A DNA stretch of 64,000 nt from positions 257,045-321,044 of the forward strand of contig CAWJQP010000076.1 of assembly GCA_963844855.1 (NCBI GenBank), in the 5' to 3' direction. This DNA comes from DASQDN01 sp963844855. Lineage in GTDB: Bacteria > Acidobacteriota > Terriglobia > Bryobacterales > Bryobacteraceae. The translations under genes and the position numbers were made by a program. The notes beneath the pieces were generated by a model, which did not search any database, was not told where the DNA came from, and saw only the letters and a list, made by a program, of their open reading frames with translations. Numbering within the stretch: the stretch's first letter is position 1; every line of letters starts with the position of its first letter. This document shows positions 38,226 through 47,506 of this stretch, one piece after another.

Positions 38226-40972
38226 TTGGGTAGAATTCGCGAGTTCTGGAATAGAACGTTCGATGTCCGTGAGGGTGAGGCATTGCGCACGATGTTCATG
38301 GCGCTTTACCTGCTCCTGGTTCTGCTTGCCTACTACATCTTGAAGCCCGTTTCGCGGGGGATGTTCCTGAACAAGTTCGACATCGATGAGCTCCCGTACT
38401 TGTACATAGTCATCGCCGCTGCTGGTGGAGTGATGGCGTACTTTTATACGAAACTGGCCATTCATTCCTCTCTCAAAACGGCTGTCAATGTTTGCACGTT
38501 TGGCATGATCGGCACACTAGTGCTGATCTGGCATCTGCTTACATACAACTGGCCATGGATGATATACCTGTTCAACGCATTCGTGAGCCTGTTCAGCATA
38601 ACGCTCGTCTCGCAGGGTTGGCTGGTGGCTGCAAATGTTTTCACGACTCGCGAAGCAAAGCGATTGTATGGACTGCTAGGCGTCAGCGCGGTGATTGGCG
38701 CAGCATTCGGCGGATCCTTTACAAACGTGATGGTCCACTACATCGGAACGCGCAATCTGTTGCTTGCCAGCGCAGGATTTGTGCTGCTGGCCTACGGCGC
38801 GTTTCTGGGCGTGACTCTGCAGAAGGGTGTTTCGCTTTCCCAGGCCAAGGGCGCAGAGAAAGAAGAAGAGTTCTCGATCAAGGAATTGACCGGGGCGATC
38901 GGCCGCGTTCGACACCTGCAAGTAATCATGGCGATCATCGCGCTGACCTACATCGTCGATGTCACGGTGGAGTACCAGTTCAATGCGATGGCCAAGCAAG
39001 CTTACACGAATCAGCGAGAGCTGGTCGCCTTCCTGGGCAACTTCTATGGGATCTGGCTCAACCTCATTACGTTCTTTCTGCAGTTTTTCCTAACCGCATT
39101 CGTGGTGAGCCGGTTCGGTGTTGGCGGCGCATTACAAATCATGCCGGTTGCGATCGCCGGCGCTTCAATCGGCACCTACCTTTCTCCCGGAGTCGTGTCG
39201 ACCGGAGCGGCGCGACTGACCGAAGCCGCGACACGATATTCCTTCAACAAGACCGGGATGGAACTGCTGTATCTTCCTCTTCCGATTGAACTACGCAATC
39301 GAACCAAAGCGTTTACCGATATTTTTGTCGACCGCTTTTCCCGTGGAGTAGGCGGACTTCTTCTGATCTTTCTGACGGGAACATTGAATCTGTCGGTGCG
39401 GCAGCTCTCGATTGTAGTGTTCGCTTATACGATCGTCTGGGTCTTTCTTTCGATTCGTGCGAAGAACGAGTACGTCGCTACGGTTCGGAAACGCCTGGCC
39501 TCCCGCAGGCTGGATCTCGATAGCCTGCCGGATCAACGTGAACGAAGCCGGTACAATGCGGCTGCTCGAGGAGACGACCGAATCGAGCAATCCACGGCAA
39601 GCTGTTTATGCGCTTTCGCTGCTCGGAGAAGCTTCGAAGTATCCGCTTGAAAAGCAGTTGGTGAAACTTGTCGATAGCACGTTCCCTGAAGTTCGAGGAA
39701 AAGTGTATGAGCTCGCGATGCAGCGAGGGATACGGTCCTTGTACGAGAATGCGCTCGCGGAGCTTCGCTCGTCACGCTTTGGCGATGATGCGCCAGTTGT
39801 GAGGCCAGCAGTGGAATATGCGCTCTGGGTGTCGTCAGATACACCGGACCTCGCCAAGCGGCTTCTCAATCATCCAAACCAACTTGTGGCCCGCAGCGCC
39901 TTATCTGCTTTGATTGCGCATCCTGAGGCTTCCGAGCCACTGATCACGAAGGAGTGGATCGAAGACGCAGCCGCATCGAAGGATACCAATCGCCGTGTAA
40001 TGGCGGCGATCGCGATTGCCGTCAGAGGCGATTCGGAGTCGACAGCATTGCACAATCTGCTGCAGGATCCCGAGCCGGAAGTCGCGGGCGAGGCATGTAA
40101 AACGGCGGCGGCTCTGCAGAACCGGGTTTACCTCGATTCGCTTCTGCGGCTGCTGGCGAAGGCGCGCATGCGCGGAAAAGCCATCGATGCGCTGACTGGC
40201 TATGGGGAGCGCATTGTGGGAACACTCGGCGATGTTCTCCTCGATACGACGACTCCGGCCGCGGTGCGCCGGCAGATTCCGCGGGTGCTGCAACGTATTC
40301 CTACCCAGCGATCTGTGGACGTTCTGTTTCAGGCCTATGAAGAGCCCGACCTGATGGTCCGCACGGCAGCGCTTAAGAGTCTTAACTCGATGAGAGAGAA
40401 GTACTCGAAGCTCAGTTTTGGTCGTGACTCATTAACCCGTTTCATCGGCCGGGAAGCGCAGTATTACTACGAAATGGCCGCTGCGCTTTCTCCGTTCAAG
40501 GAAAGTCACGACACACCAGCAGCTCGATTGCTCTCCCAGACGCTGGAAGAGCGGCTACGACGTACGCTGGAGCGCCTTTTCCGGCTGCTGGGCCTGAAGT
40601 ATCCTGCCAAAGGAAATGCACGCCGCCTATCTGGCGCTGAACCGGAAGAAAACAGATGAGTACACGGCCGCAATCGAGTTCCTGGATAATGTCCTGGAAC
40701 GGGAATTGAAGCGTGTCCTACTGCCGTTGCTCGATGAAGATGCGCGGATTTCGCAGACTGGGCGCGACCTTTTCGGCGTGCATGAGAAGGATCAACGTGC
40801 CGCGTTGCGGGAACTCATGAAGTCGGGAGATTCGTGGCTGGTCGCGTGCGCGGTAGCGACGGCGGCTGAGCTGGGTTTGCGTGACCTGCGCCCTGAAATT
40901 GAGCCTCTAGCGCGACGAGCCGGGGCGGATGTGGTGACGGTTGCTCGGTCGGCGTTGGCGACTTTAGCTTAA
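38226..40972 (+). CDS. Npt/TLC-type nucleotide-transporter-like membrane domain fused to HEAT repeats (two frameshifts)
   Basis: The TTG start at 38226 is preceded by GGGAGG. The first about 430 residues form a polytopic carrier of the ATP/ADP translocase (TLC) or MFS superfamily: LRTMFMALYLLLVLLAYYIL, YIVIAAAGGVMAYFYTKLAI, ASLFSITLVSQGWLVAANV-like helices, then LLLIFLTGTLNLSVRQLSIV. A C-terminal region of about 450 residues is alpha-helical HEAT/armadillo repeat (DPEPEVAGEACKTAAALQN; PDLMVRTAALKSLNSMREKY). Frame breaks near 39515 and 40607 are each repaired by removing one base; the whole span then encodes 914 residues. Such fusions resemble Npt1/Npt2-HEAT proteins of Chlamydiae and acidobacteria. 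Substrate not proven. The following gene encodes a cyclic-nucleotide-binding domain. Confidence 0.85.
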
Positions 40973-41010
40973 GTCCGGGTGCGAGGACAGGGTAAGGGAT
41001 TGAGAAATTA

Positions 41011-41433
41011 ATGGCGGAACTGAACATCATCGAGAAGGTGATTGCGCTCGAAGCTGTCGATTTGCTTAAGAATCTGAGCGCCGAGCAACTGTCAAGGATC
41101 GCGTCGATTGCCAAAGAGGCGCGTTATACACCGGGTAAAGTGATCCTTGGGCCTGATACGACGCTTGACGCGCTTCATGTGATCCTGGAAGGCGCGGTTT
41201 CGATTTCTCGCGACGGGATCGAGTTGCACGTTGCCCACGAGAACGAGGTCCTGGGCTCGTGGGCGCTATTTGACCCTGAACCGATGTCCGTCACGGCCAA
41301 GACTATCGAGCATACGCGAGTGTTAACGATAGGGCGGGACGACTTTTACGATCTGCTCTCTGACAACACTGAGATCACTGCCTCGATTTTCGCGATGCTG
41401 GTCAAGAGGTTCCGCCAACTGGTCGAGCGTTAG
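41011..41433 (+). CDS. Stand-alone cyclic-nucleotide-binding domain protein, 140 aa
   Basis: A single CNBD of the CRP/cNMP-binding fold without a DNA-binding helix-turn-helix. Visible parts: the N-terminal helix (VDLLKNLSAEQLSRIASIAK), beta-roll strands (GKVILGPDTTLDALHVILEG, GIELHVAHENEVLGSWALFD), the phosphate-binding-cassette-like region (EVLGSWALFDPEPMSVTAKT) and the C-helix (ITASIFAMLVKRFRQLVER). The cassette lacks the canonical R-A-A-S-V-x-A, so nucleotide binding is unproven. It lies between the transporter/HEAT gene and a kinase in what appears to be one operon, so it likely acts as an allosteric input to one of them. Confidence 0.85.
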   Translation: MAELNIIEKVIALEAVDLLKNLSAEQLSRIASIAKEARYTPGKVILGPDTTLDALHVILEGAVSISRDGIELHVAHENEVLGSWALFDPEPMSVTAKTIEHTRVLTIGRDDFYDLLSDNTEITASIFAMLVKRFRQLVER

Positions 41434-41454
41434 GATGGTAGCAGAGGGCTAAGT

Positions 41455-42300
41455 ATGAGCGATCCTGCTGTTGTGGAGACGCGCGCCGATGCATCTGCGG
41501 AGGAGCTTCGCGAAGAACTGGAACTCACCCTGCGCAAGCTCGCCGAAGCGCATAAGATGGCCGCCCTGGGCCGTTTATCGGCCGGAATCGTACACGAGAT
41601 CAATACTCCGATTGGGTCGATTCTTTCAAACAATGAGACGATCCGGAGATCGATCGAAACGCTTAAGAAGCTTGTGGCTACTTCTCAGACGGAAGATAAG
41701 CCTGTACCGCAGCGCGCAGGAGTGATTCTCGATACCCTCGCGAGTCTGACGGACATCGATAAACTTGCCTGTGAGCGAATTTACGCTGTCATTCGCAGTT
41801 TGAAGACATTTGCACGCGTTAATGAAGGGGATCTCCGCAAAGTCGATATCAACGAGATCCTTCTGAACACTCTGAAGTTAAGCGGCTGCGTATTCCGGCG
41901 CCGCGTTTCGGTGGTGACGGACTTCGGAGAGCTGCCGGAAGTGGAATGTTATCCGGGTCTGTTGAACCAGGCGTTTCTAAACCTGGTGGTGAATGCAGCT
42001 CAGGCAATCCAGGGTGACGGGACGGTGACAGTGAAGACGAAGACCGATGGGGATTTCATTGAGATCGCGATCGCCGACGATGGAGCCGGGATTCCGCCCG
42101 AGGTTCGGAAGCGCATCTTCTCGGCTGGTTTCACGACGAAACCGATCGGTGAAGGCACAGGGTTGGGTTTGGCTCTAACTCGTGAAATCATTCAAGACAC
42201 ACATGGCGGAAAGATCTGGTTTGAGTCGGAATTAGGCTCCGGCACAACGTTCTTCATGAGACTTCCGATTCAACAGCCGAGATCACAGGAGCAGGCGTAA
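41455..42300 (+). CDS. Soluble sensor histidine kinase, 281 aa
   Basis: No membrane segment or sensor domain; the protein begins with a coiled coil (SAEELREELELTLRKLAEAH), then an H-box LGRLSAGIVHEINTPIGSI, a dimerisation helix and a complete ATPase domain (NQAFLNLVVNAAQAIQGDG, IADDGAGIPP, GEGTGLGLALTREIIQDTHG). The H-box variant with E-I-N-T-P is of the HisKA type found in NtrB- and nitrogen-related kinases. It must receive its signal from another protein; the CNBD gene just upstream is a candidate. It ends directly before the GTG of the receiver gene, so the kinase and regulator are coupled. Confidence 0.92.
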   Translation: MSDPAVVETRADASAEELREELELTLRKLAEAHKMAALGRLSAGIVHEINTPIGSILSNNETIRRSIETLKKLVATSQTEDKPVPQRAGVILDTLASLTDIDKLACERIYAVIRSLKTFARVNEGDLRKVDINEILLNTLKLSGCVFRRRVSVVTDFGELPEVECYPGLLNQAFLNLVVNAAQAIQGDGTVTVKTKTDGDFIEIAIADDGAGIPPEVRKRIFSAGFTTKPIGEGTGLGLALTREIIQDTHGGKIWFESELGSGTTFFMRLPIQQPRSQEQA

Positions 42301-42793
42301 GTGGACCAAAACGGAAAAGGGAACGTACAGCCGGTCGTTGCAATCGTCGACGACGAGGAGATGGTGATTACGAGTGTCAAGGCGTTCCTGAGCCTCGAGA
42401 CGGAGTACGATCTTCATGGGTTTACGGATCCGGAACAAGCTGCTAAGTTTCTGGAGATGCAGTCCGGTGGATGTCGTCGTGAGCGACTATCTGATGCCGA
42501 AGATGAACGGAATCCAATTGCTTGGGAAGGCGAAGCAATTGCAACCGGAGGCGGCCCGCGTTCTGCTAACCGGCCACGCTGACAAGCAGAGCGCAATTCA
42601 AGCGATCAACGATGTCGGCCTGTTCCAGTATCTCGAGAAGCCGTGGGATAACTCGCAATTGCTGCTTGTGATCCAAAGTGCAATCGAACGCACACAGTTG
42701 TTCCGCACCCTGCGTGAAAAGATTTCAGAACTGGACAACGCCCACACTTCGTTGAAAGACGTTCAGTCCCGATTGTTACGAGCGTTCTTATGA
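42301..42793 (+). CDS. Receiver-domain response regulator with coiled-coil tail, no output domain (one frameshift)
   Basis: GTG start at 42301 immediately after the kinase stop. The receiver has the acidic pair VAIVDDEEMV, the phosphoacceptor aspartate in VVVSDYLMPKMNGI and the lysine in YLEKPWDNS. A frameshift near 42462 separates the two halves; 493 bp is one base over whole codons, so a single inserted base is likely and gives 163 residues. The C-terminal about 35 residues form a heptad-like helix (LREKISELDNAHTSLKDVQS) in place of a DNA-binding domain. The stop overlaps the next start as ATGA. It may relay phosphate or regulate a partner protein. Confidence 0.85.
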
Positions 42794-43428
42794 GCGAGGC
42801 GCCCTTCAGCGAGCCGCGGCTTGCGATTAACCGCATATACACGAAGCGCGGAGATGGCGGAGAAACGTCGCTCGTGGGCGGCCAGCGTGCTCCGAAGGAC
42901 AGTCTTCGAATCGAAGTTTACGGGACAGTCGACGAGTTGAACTCATTCACCGGGATGGCGTGTTTTGCGGCTGAGCGCGAACCTGCGCTGGCGCCGCTTG
43001 CGGTGATTCTGAAAAGGGTCCAGCATGAACTGTTCAATCTGGGTTCGATTTTGGCGACGCTGCCTCAAGACGTCCATCCAAAACAGCCGCAGATCACCAA
43101 TGAAGATATCGAGCAACTGGAGCGTGAGATCGATTCAATGAATGATGGTCTCCCGATGTTGCGGTCGTTCGTGCTTCCGGGTGGCAGTGAGATCAATTCG
43201 GTTCTTCATGTTTGCCGGACGATTTGCCGGCGGGCAGAACGATTGTGTGTCACGCTGGCGCGGGAGAATTCGGCGCCACCGCTTGCCGTGCAGTATCTCA
43301 ATCGCCTGAGCGACGCTTTTTTCGTTTGGAGCAGATGGTCCAACGTACAGCTCGGCGCCGAAGAAGTTCTCTGGAAACCGAATGAGGCGGCATCGGGCCG
43401 CAAACACGGGAAGAGCCCTATTTCCTGA
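42790..43428 (+). CDS. pduO: PduO-type ATP:cob(I)alamin adenosyltransferase
   Basis: Makes adenosylcobalamin from cob(I)alamin and ATP. The PduO family pattern is complete: RIYTKRGDGGETSLVGGQRA (N-terminal ATP loop), RIEVYGTVDELNSFTGMACF, the central helices, SFVLPGGSEINSVLHVCRTI and CRRAERLCVTLARENS with the conserved arginines. 212 residues. It is coupled by ATGA overlap to the receiver gene upstream, although the biochemistry is not obviously linked; the operon may simply be shared. No cobalamin riboswitch is present in the window. Confidence 0.93.
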   Translation: MSEAPFSEPRLAINRIYTKRGDGGETSLVGGQRAPKDSLRIEVYGTVDELNSFTGMACFAAEREPALAPLAVILKRVQHELFNLGSILATLPQDVHPKQPQITNEDIEQLEREIDSMNDGLPMLRSFVLPGGSEINSVLHVCRTICRRAERLCVTLARENSAPPLAVQYLNRLSDAFFVWSRWSNVQLGAEEVLWKPNEAASGRKHGKSPIS

Positions 43429-43470
43429 GTTGCATTCGGTGATCATTTTGCGTCCCTATACGGAGGCTGA

Positions 43471-44892
43471 ATGCGCATACTCCTTGCCGTTGCGGTCGCA
43501 ACCGCGCTTGTTTCCTGTAATCGCACGATAGAACCTCAACGTTCGTCGCCCGCTGTTTCCGCTCCTATCGTGCAAAATGGACAGCAGTCCTTTGCGGAGG
43601 TTGTCGACCGCGTCGCGCCTGCTGTGGTGACTATTCGGTCGGAGCGCCGGGTACGCGCACCGCAGCAGTTTCCTTTCTTCAACGATCCTATGTTGCGCGA
43701 ATTCTTCGGTCTTGGCCGAGGAGCGCCTCAGGCTCCCCGGGATCAGATCCAGCGCGGCTTGGGATCGGGTGTCGTCGTTTCGGAAGATGGTTATGTTCTG
43801 ACCAACCATCATGTGATCGATGGCGCCCAGGAGATTGTCGTCGAGTTCGCCGAAGGTCGTACACAGAAAGCTCGCCTGATCGGGAGCGACCCCCCGAGCG
43901 ACCTCGCCGTTTTGAAGCTGTCCAGCGGCAAGCACGCCACTCTACCGCTGGGTGACTCGGATAAGGTTCGCGTGGGCGATGTGGTGCTTGCCGTGGGCAA
44001 TCCGCTCGGGATCGGTCAGACCGTGACGTCGGGGATCATTAGCGCCAAGGGCCGACGCACGGGCTTGAGCGATGGCAGCTTCGAGGATTTCCTGCAGACC
44101 GATGCCGCAATCAATCGCGGGAATTCCGGCGGCGCGCTCGTGAATACACGCGGGGAATTGATCGGGATCAATTCGCAGATCCTGTCGCCGTCCGGAGTCA
44201 ACATCGGTATCGGGTTCGCGATACCGTCGAACATGGCGCAAGAAGTCCGGGATCAACTCATAAAGCGGGGAAAGGTCCAGCGCGGACAGCTTGGGATTTT
44301 CACGCAGCAATTGACACAGGAACTAGCCGAATCGTTGGGGTTAAAGGATACTGCCGGCGTTCTGGTTGCCGATGTGGATCGAAATGGCGCCGCAATCAAG
44401 GCCGGCATACGGCGGGGAGATGTCATTCGGAAGATCGATAACGATGTTGTGAATAATCCCAATGCGCTTCGCAATAAGGTCGCCATGACTTCGCCAGGTA
44501 CTGAAGTCACAATCACGCTGTTGCGCGAAGGTAAGGAGCAACAAATTAAGGTGAGGCTCGGAGAGGCGCAACCGATGGCGACAGTGGGGGGTGGAGAGGA
44601 CGGTGGACCGCAGCAGGGCGGCAAGCTCGGGATCTCCGTGCAGCCGATGACTCCGGAAATCGCACGCGAGCTTGGATTGCGGCCCGATATTGGAGGTCTG
44701 CTTGTTCGCGATGTCGACCCGTCAGGCGCGGCAGCCGAAGCGGGAGTGCGGCCGGGAGACGTGATCGTCGAGGCTAATCGGCAGCCGATTCGGGCGCCTG
44801 CAGATCTGCAAAAAGCACTCGAAAGAGGCGGGCAGGCTGTGCTGTTAATCAACCGTCAGGGAAGAACGTTTTTCGTTACTGCGCGACCGTAA
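43471..44892 (+). CDS. htrA: Do/DegP-family periplasmic serine endopeptidase with two PDZ domains
   Basis: HtrA-type quality-control protease. ATG at 43471 after CGGAGGCTGA. A lipoprotein-style signal (MRILLAVAVATALVSC) would anchor it to a membrane. The trypsin-like domain has catalytic H114 (VLTNHHVIDGA), D144 (PPSDLAVLKLS) and S219 (NRGNSGGALVN). PDZ1 begins about residue 270 (GQLGIFTQQLTQELAESLGL) and PDZ2 about residue 387 (LGISVQPMTPEIARELGLRP). 473 residues, intact frame. Its stop abuts the convergent DUF1801 gene. Substrates would be misfolded envelope proteins. Confidence 0.96.
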   Translation: MRILLAVAVATALVSCNRTIEPQRSSPAVSAPIVQNGQQSFAEVVDRVAPAVVTIRSERRVRAPQQFPFFNDPMLREFFGLGRGAPQAPRDQIQRGLGSGVVVSEDGYVLTNHHVIDGAQEIVVEFAEGRTQKARLIGSDPPSDLAVLKLSSGKHATLPLGDSDKVRVGDVVLAVGNPLGIGQTVTSGIISAKGRRTGLSDGSFEDFLQTDAAINRGNSGGALVNTRGELIGINSQILSPSGVNIGIGFAIPSNMAQEVRDQLIKRGKVQRGQLGIFTQQLTQELAESLGLKDTAGVLVADVDRNGAAIKAGIRRGDVIRKIDNDVVNNPNALRNKVAMTSPGTEVTITLLREGKEQQIKVRLGEAQPMATVGGGEDGGPQQGGKLGISVQPMTPEIARELGLRPDIGGLLVRDVDPSGAAAEAGVRPGDVIVEANRQPIRAPADLQKALERGGQAVLLINRQGRTFFVTARP

Positions 44893-45249
44893 CTAGGCCA
44901 CTTCTTTGGCGCGGAGCTTGGCTATTCGTTCGATCAATTTCGCTGGAACAGGCTTGGTCAAAGGGAACTGAATTGTCCCCTTGTTGACTTTGTACGGCGT
45001 CAGCTCCTCCTTGAACTCCGCGACGACTCGTTTCGTAACTGGATAGAGAGAGTAATGCTTTTTCCAGCCGGCGAAATAAACCACTGGGCGTCCATCGAGC
45101 TTGTAGGTGGGAATGTTGTACGAGATCATTTCCTCGGCTCCAGGAAGGGCCTTTTGGATGATGCTCCGCACGCGCTCGAGTAACGCCTGAGCCGGCTGTG
45201 GCTGCAAAGCTAGATATTCGTCGACGGATTGGAACTTAATCGTGGCCAT
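44893..45249 (-). CDS. DUF1801 (YdhG-like) domain protein, 118 aa
   Basis: Short protein of the DUF1801 / iron-uptake-YdhG type fold: the N-terminal helix VDEYLALQPQPAQALLERV, the signature MISYNIPTYKLDGRPVVYFA with the nearby GWKKHYSLYP, and the C-terminal VNKGTIQFPLTKPVPAKLIE. Family members are single-domain proteins of unknown biochemical role. ATG at 45247-45249. It lies 98 bp downstream of the pseudopilin gene on the same strand and 0 bp from the convergent HtrA gene. Confidence 0.88.
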   Translation of the reverse strand: MATIKFQSVDEYLALQPQPAQALLERVRSIIQKALPGAEEMISYNIPTYKLDGRPVVYFAGWKKHYSLYPVTKRVVAEFKEELTPYKVNKGTIQFPLTKPVPAKLIERIAKLRAKEVA

Positions 45250-45347
45250 TGACTCAGCCTTTCAGCATAACCAAGTACGTGATTAACCGCCCGGCATCAG
45301 CCATTCAACATCGTCGGTTAGATTCGGAGTCATTTTCTGGCAGCGGA

Positions 45348-46799
45348 TTAGCGACGAGGCTGATTGAAGCCGCCACCCTGGTTGAAGCCGCCGCCTCCCT
45401 GATTGAAGCCCCCGCCGGGCCTTGGCCCTTGAGGTTGATTCGGACTCATCGGATTAGGAACCATGGGATTCGGCACACCGGGGTTCACGGGGTTGTTGGG
45501 ATTCATCGAATTGGGATTCATCGGATTGGGGCCGAGCGGATTCTGTGGCTGGTTCGGGTTCGCATTGCCACCTGCAGCAGCCCCGAGGAGGCGCTTGTCC
45601 TTCTTCATGTCGTAAATGAATTCCCACTCGTTGTACTTCTGCCGCTCGTTGTAAATCTTGATGCTGGGGGCTTCCATCGTACTCGCAAAGCCGGCGATTC
45701 CGCCGCCGATTTGTAGACCCGGGGCTCCGGGAACCTGCATGTTGTTGGCGCTTCTCGGAGTCGTCAGGATTTGGTTGATCATGGCCAGCCCTTGATTCTG
45801 TGCCTGAGTCGGCTGAGCCTGCGGCTGCTGGCCAGCGATGTTGCCCGGGTAGTTTCCCGCAGTATTTGGGCCACCGGGAGGCGCCGGCACTGGATACGGC
45901 AACCCAGGACCGGTCGGCCGGGGTTGTTGTCCAGGCTGTACCTGTCCGAACTGCGGCTGTCCAAATTGCGGTTGACCAGGCTGTACTTGCCCGAACTGTG
46001 GCTGTCCGGGTTGTGGCTGTCCAGGTTGTGGTTGCCCGAATTGCGGCTGTCCGGGTTGTGGTTGTCCAGGTTGTGGTTGTCCGGGTTGTGGGAACGTTCC
46101 AGGCTGTTGCTGGGCGAGCTGAGGTTGATTCGGATCGACGGGCTGGCCCGGCTGGGGCGTCTGTTGACCTGGCTGGTCCGACTGGTCGGACATCGGAGGT
46201 ACATCCGGTGTGCCCGGCTGACCCGGCATCATGGGTTGACCGTTCGGACCCACCGCCACCTGTTGTTGCGGATCCACCGGGACATTCCCTGTCGCTCCCG
46301 GCATCGGCAGCGCCTGTTGATCGCTAGGACGCTTGCGCATCGCGGCGTTTTGCGCGCCATCGGCGCCTTGTGCCGCGGTTGCGCCAATCGCTGGCATCTC
46401 GGTGATGAAGTTGTTCAGATTTTGCTTCTTCTCCGTGCCGACTTGGGGTTTGATGATGGAATCGGTGAGTTGGCCCGCCCCGTCAACATGAATGGCCCTC
46501 CATTCATCCTTGCCGGTCATCGGATCCTTATAACGTTTGCGGAGGAAGCGCTGATTATTCGTCTTCTCGAGCGCGTCCAGATTCTCTGGAAATCTCCGCC
46601 ATTTGGCTACGTACAACTGGATCCCGCGAATGTATTCCTGGCCGCGTTCCTGCAGCATCTCTTCTTTCGCGCGCTGCGATTCAAAAGCCGCCCGGGGCAA
46701 TTGATTGTAAAGATTGATCGCAATGACCGCCGACATTAGAAACACGAAGAGGAGAGCAAACCCCGACTCTCGATTTCGTGTCACGGCGCGCGTTTTCAT
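45348..46799 (-). CDS. Pseudopilin-like membrane protein with Pro/Gln/Gly repeat tail, 483 aa
   Basis: The N-terminus is pilin-like: ESGFALLFVFLMSAVIAINL gives a G-F prepilin-type junction and one hydrophobic helix, but lacks the usual Glu at position +5, as in K-type minor pseudopilins. A short globular part follows (IQLYVAKWRRFPENLDALEK, RYKDPMTGKDEW), which is the calcium-type loop of GspG-like proteins. The remaining about 300 residues are low-complexity Pro/Gln/Gly/Asn, with a tandem PGQPQ repeat (about residues 235-290) and an NPM-rich end. A conserved-looking patch (IKIYNERQKYNEWEFIYDMK) lies inside that tail. Last gene of the assembly operon; 4-bp overlap with the upstream PilP-like gene. 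Confidence 0.75.
   Translation of the reverse strand: MKTRAVTRNRESGFALLFVFLMSAVIAINLYNQLPRAAFESQRAKEEMLQERGQEYIRGIQLYVAKWRRFPENLDALEKTNNQRFLRKRYKDPMTGKDEWRAIHVDGAGQLTDSIIKPQVGTEKKQNLNNFITEMPAIGATAAQGADGAQNAAMRKRPSDQQALPMPGATGNVPVDPQQQVAVGPNGQPMMPGQPGTPDVPPMSDQSDQPGQQTPQPGQPVDPNQPQLAQQQPGTFPQPGQPQPGQPQPGQPQFGQPQPGQPQPGQPQFGQVQPGQPQFGQPQFGQVQPGQQPRPTGPGLPYPVPAPPGGPNTAGNYPGNIAGQQPQAQPTQAQNQGLAMINQILTTPRSANNMQVPGAPGLQIGGGIAGFASTMEAPSIKIYNERQKYNEWEFIYDMKKDKRLLGAAAGGNANPNQPQNPLGPNPMNPNSMNPNNPVNPGVPNPMVPNPMSPNQPQGPRPGGGFNQGGGGFNQGGGFNQPRR
45930..46095. repeat. 15-bp tandem repeat encoding PGQPQ/FGQPQ
   Basis: About eleven imperfect copies of a 15-bp unit (for example TGTCCGGGTTGTGGT on the plus strand) lie in frame inside the pseudopilin gene, so each adds one pentapeptide (PGQPQ, FGQPQ or FGQVQ). 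The copies differ by single bases, mostly synonymous. The repeat count is likely to vary among strains or be mis-assembled. Confidence 0.85.
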
Positions 46800-47506
46800 G
46801 TTTGTTCCTCAAGCGGCAGCGTTTGCTGGCTCTTGAACTGCATGTCCTCGACAACGACGGAGTTGACGCCGATACGGACGATCTTATAGCGGCTCTTCAC
46901 GATATCGCCTTCGTGTACGACGTGAATGTCTTCTCCCTCAATAAAGAAAGCCCGCTTGTTTGGCTGGCTCACGGGACTGATGTAACCGAAGAATTTCAGC
47001 GGTACAGGCGGCGCTTTCGGTGGCTCCGGCGGAGCCGGAGGAGGGGCAGCCGCAGGAGGAGGCGCGGGCCCGAAGGGCGTAGGAACTTTGGGTCCTTTTG
47101 CGGAAGCGACCAGCGGTTTTGCCTCGGGAGGAGGAGCCTGACCGAAGTCGAAGATGCTGCGATGATTACCTTCCACATTCACCTGTTGCAGCTTGGCAAG
47201 AATATCTAGTCGGAGAGTCGGATCGATCGTTGTCGGATCAGGACGCGCTTCGCCACGCCTGGGTCGGACGCGTGGACGAAATTCGCGTTCGGCCGGTCGA
47301 GCCTGGCGCGTCGTTGCAGCCGGCGGCTCGGCCGGAGTCACCGGAGACTGGGGTCTCGCGGATGTTCCGGTTCCACTTTTCGCGGTCGAAGGACTATATT
47401 CGGCCCCGCCCGGCGTCGAGGATGAATTCATCAGATACACAACGAGGGCAACGACTAATAATCCGATGAGGCCCGCGACCTTCTTTGGTTCAGCGCCGAG
47501 AGTCAT
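46796..47506 (-). CDS. PilP/GspC-like assembly protein, 236 aa
   Basis: One N-terminal membrane helix (GLIGLLVVALVVYLMNSSS), a long proline- and basic-rich linker, and a C-terminal beta domain ending FFIEGEDIHVVHEGDIVKSR and VVVEDMQFKSQQTLPLEEQ. That ending (VKxRYKIVRIGVNSVVVED) is the HR-domain pattern of GspC and PilP, which dock the inner-membrane platform to the secretin. It overlaps the pseudopilin start and the PilO stop by 4 bp each. Which of the two families it belongs to cannot be decided by eye. Confidence 0.75.
   Translation of the reverse strand: MTLGAEPKKVAGLIGLLVVALVVYLMNSSSTPGGAEYSPSTAKSGTGTSARPQSPVTPAEPPAATTRQARPAEREFRPRVRPRRGEARPDPTTIDPTLRLDILAKLQQVNVEGNHRSIFDFGQAPPPEAKPLVASAKGPKVPTPFGPAPPPAAAPPPAPPEPPKAPPVPLKFFGYISPVSQPNKRAFFIEGEDIHVVHEGDIVKSRYKIVRIGVNSVVVEDMQFKSQQTLPLEEQT

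Noticed and set aside
42462..42793. The second half of the receiver gene as a separate gene
   Set aside because: It starts in the middle of the receiver fold, at the strand with the phosphoacceptor, and joins perfectly to the first half after a one-base repair.
45930..46095. CRISPR or other spaced-repeat array
   Set aside because: The repeat is tandem with no spacers, 15 bp long and in frame with a coding gene.
45771..46739. Long rightward ORF of 322 codons opposite the pseudopilin gene
   Set aside because: It is Leu/Arg-rich shadow translation of the Pro/Gln repeat on the opposite strand, with no ribosome site or recognisable domain.
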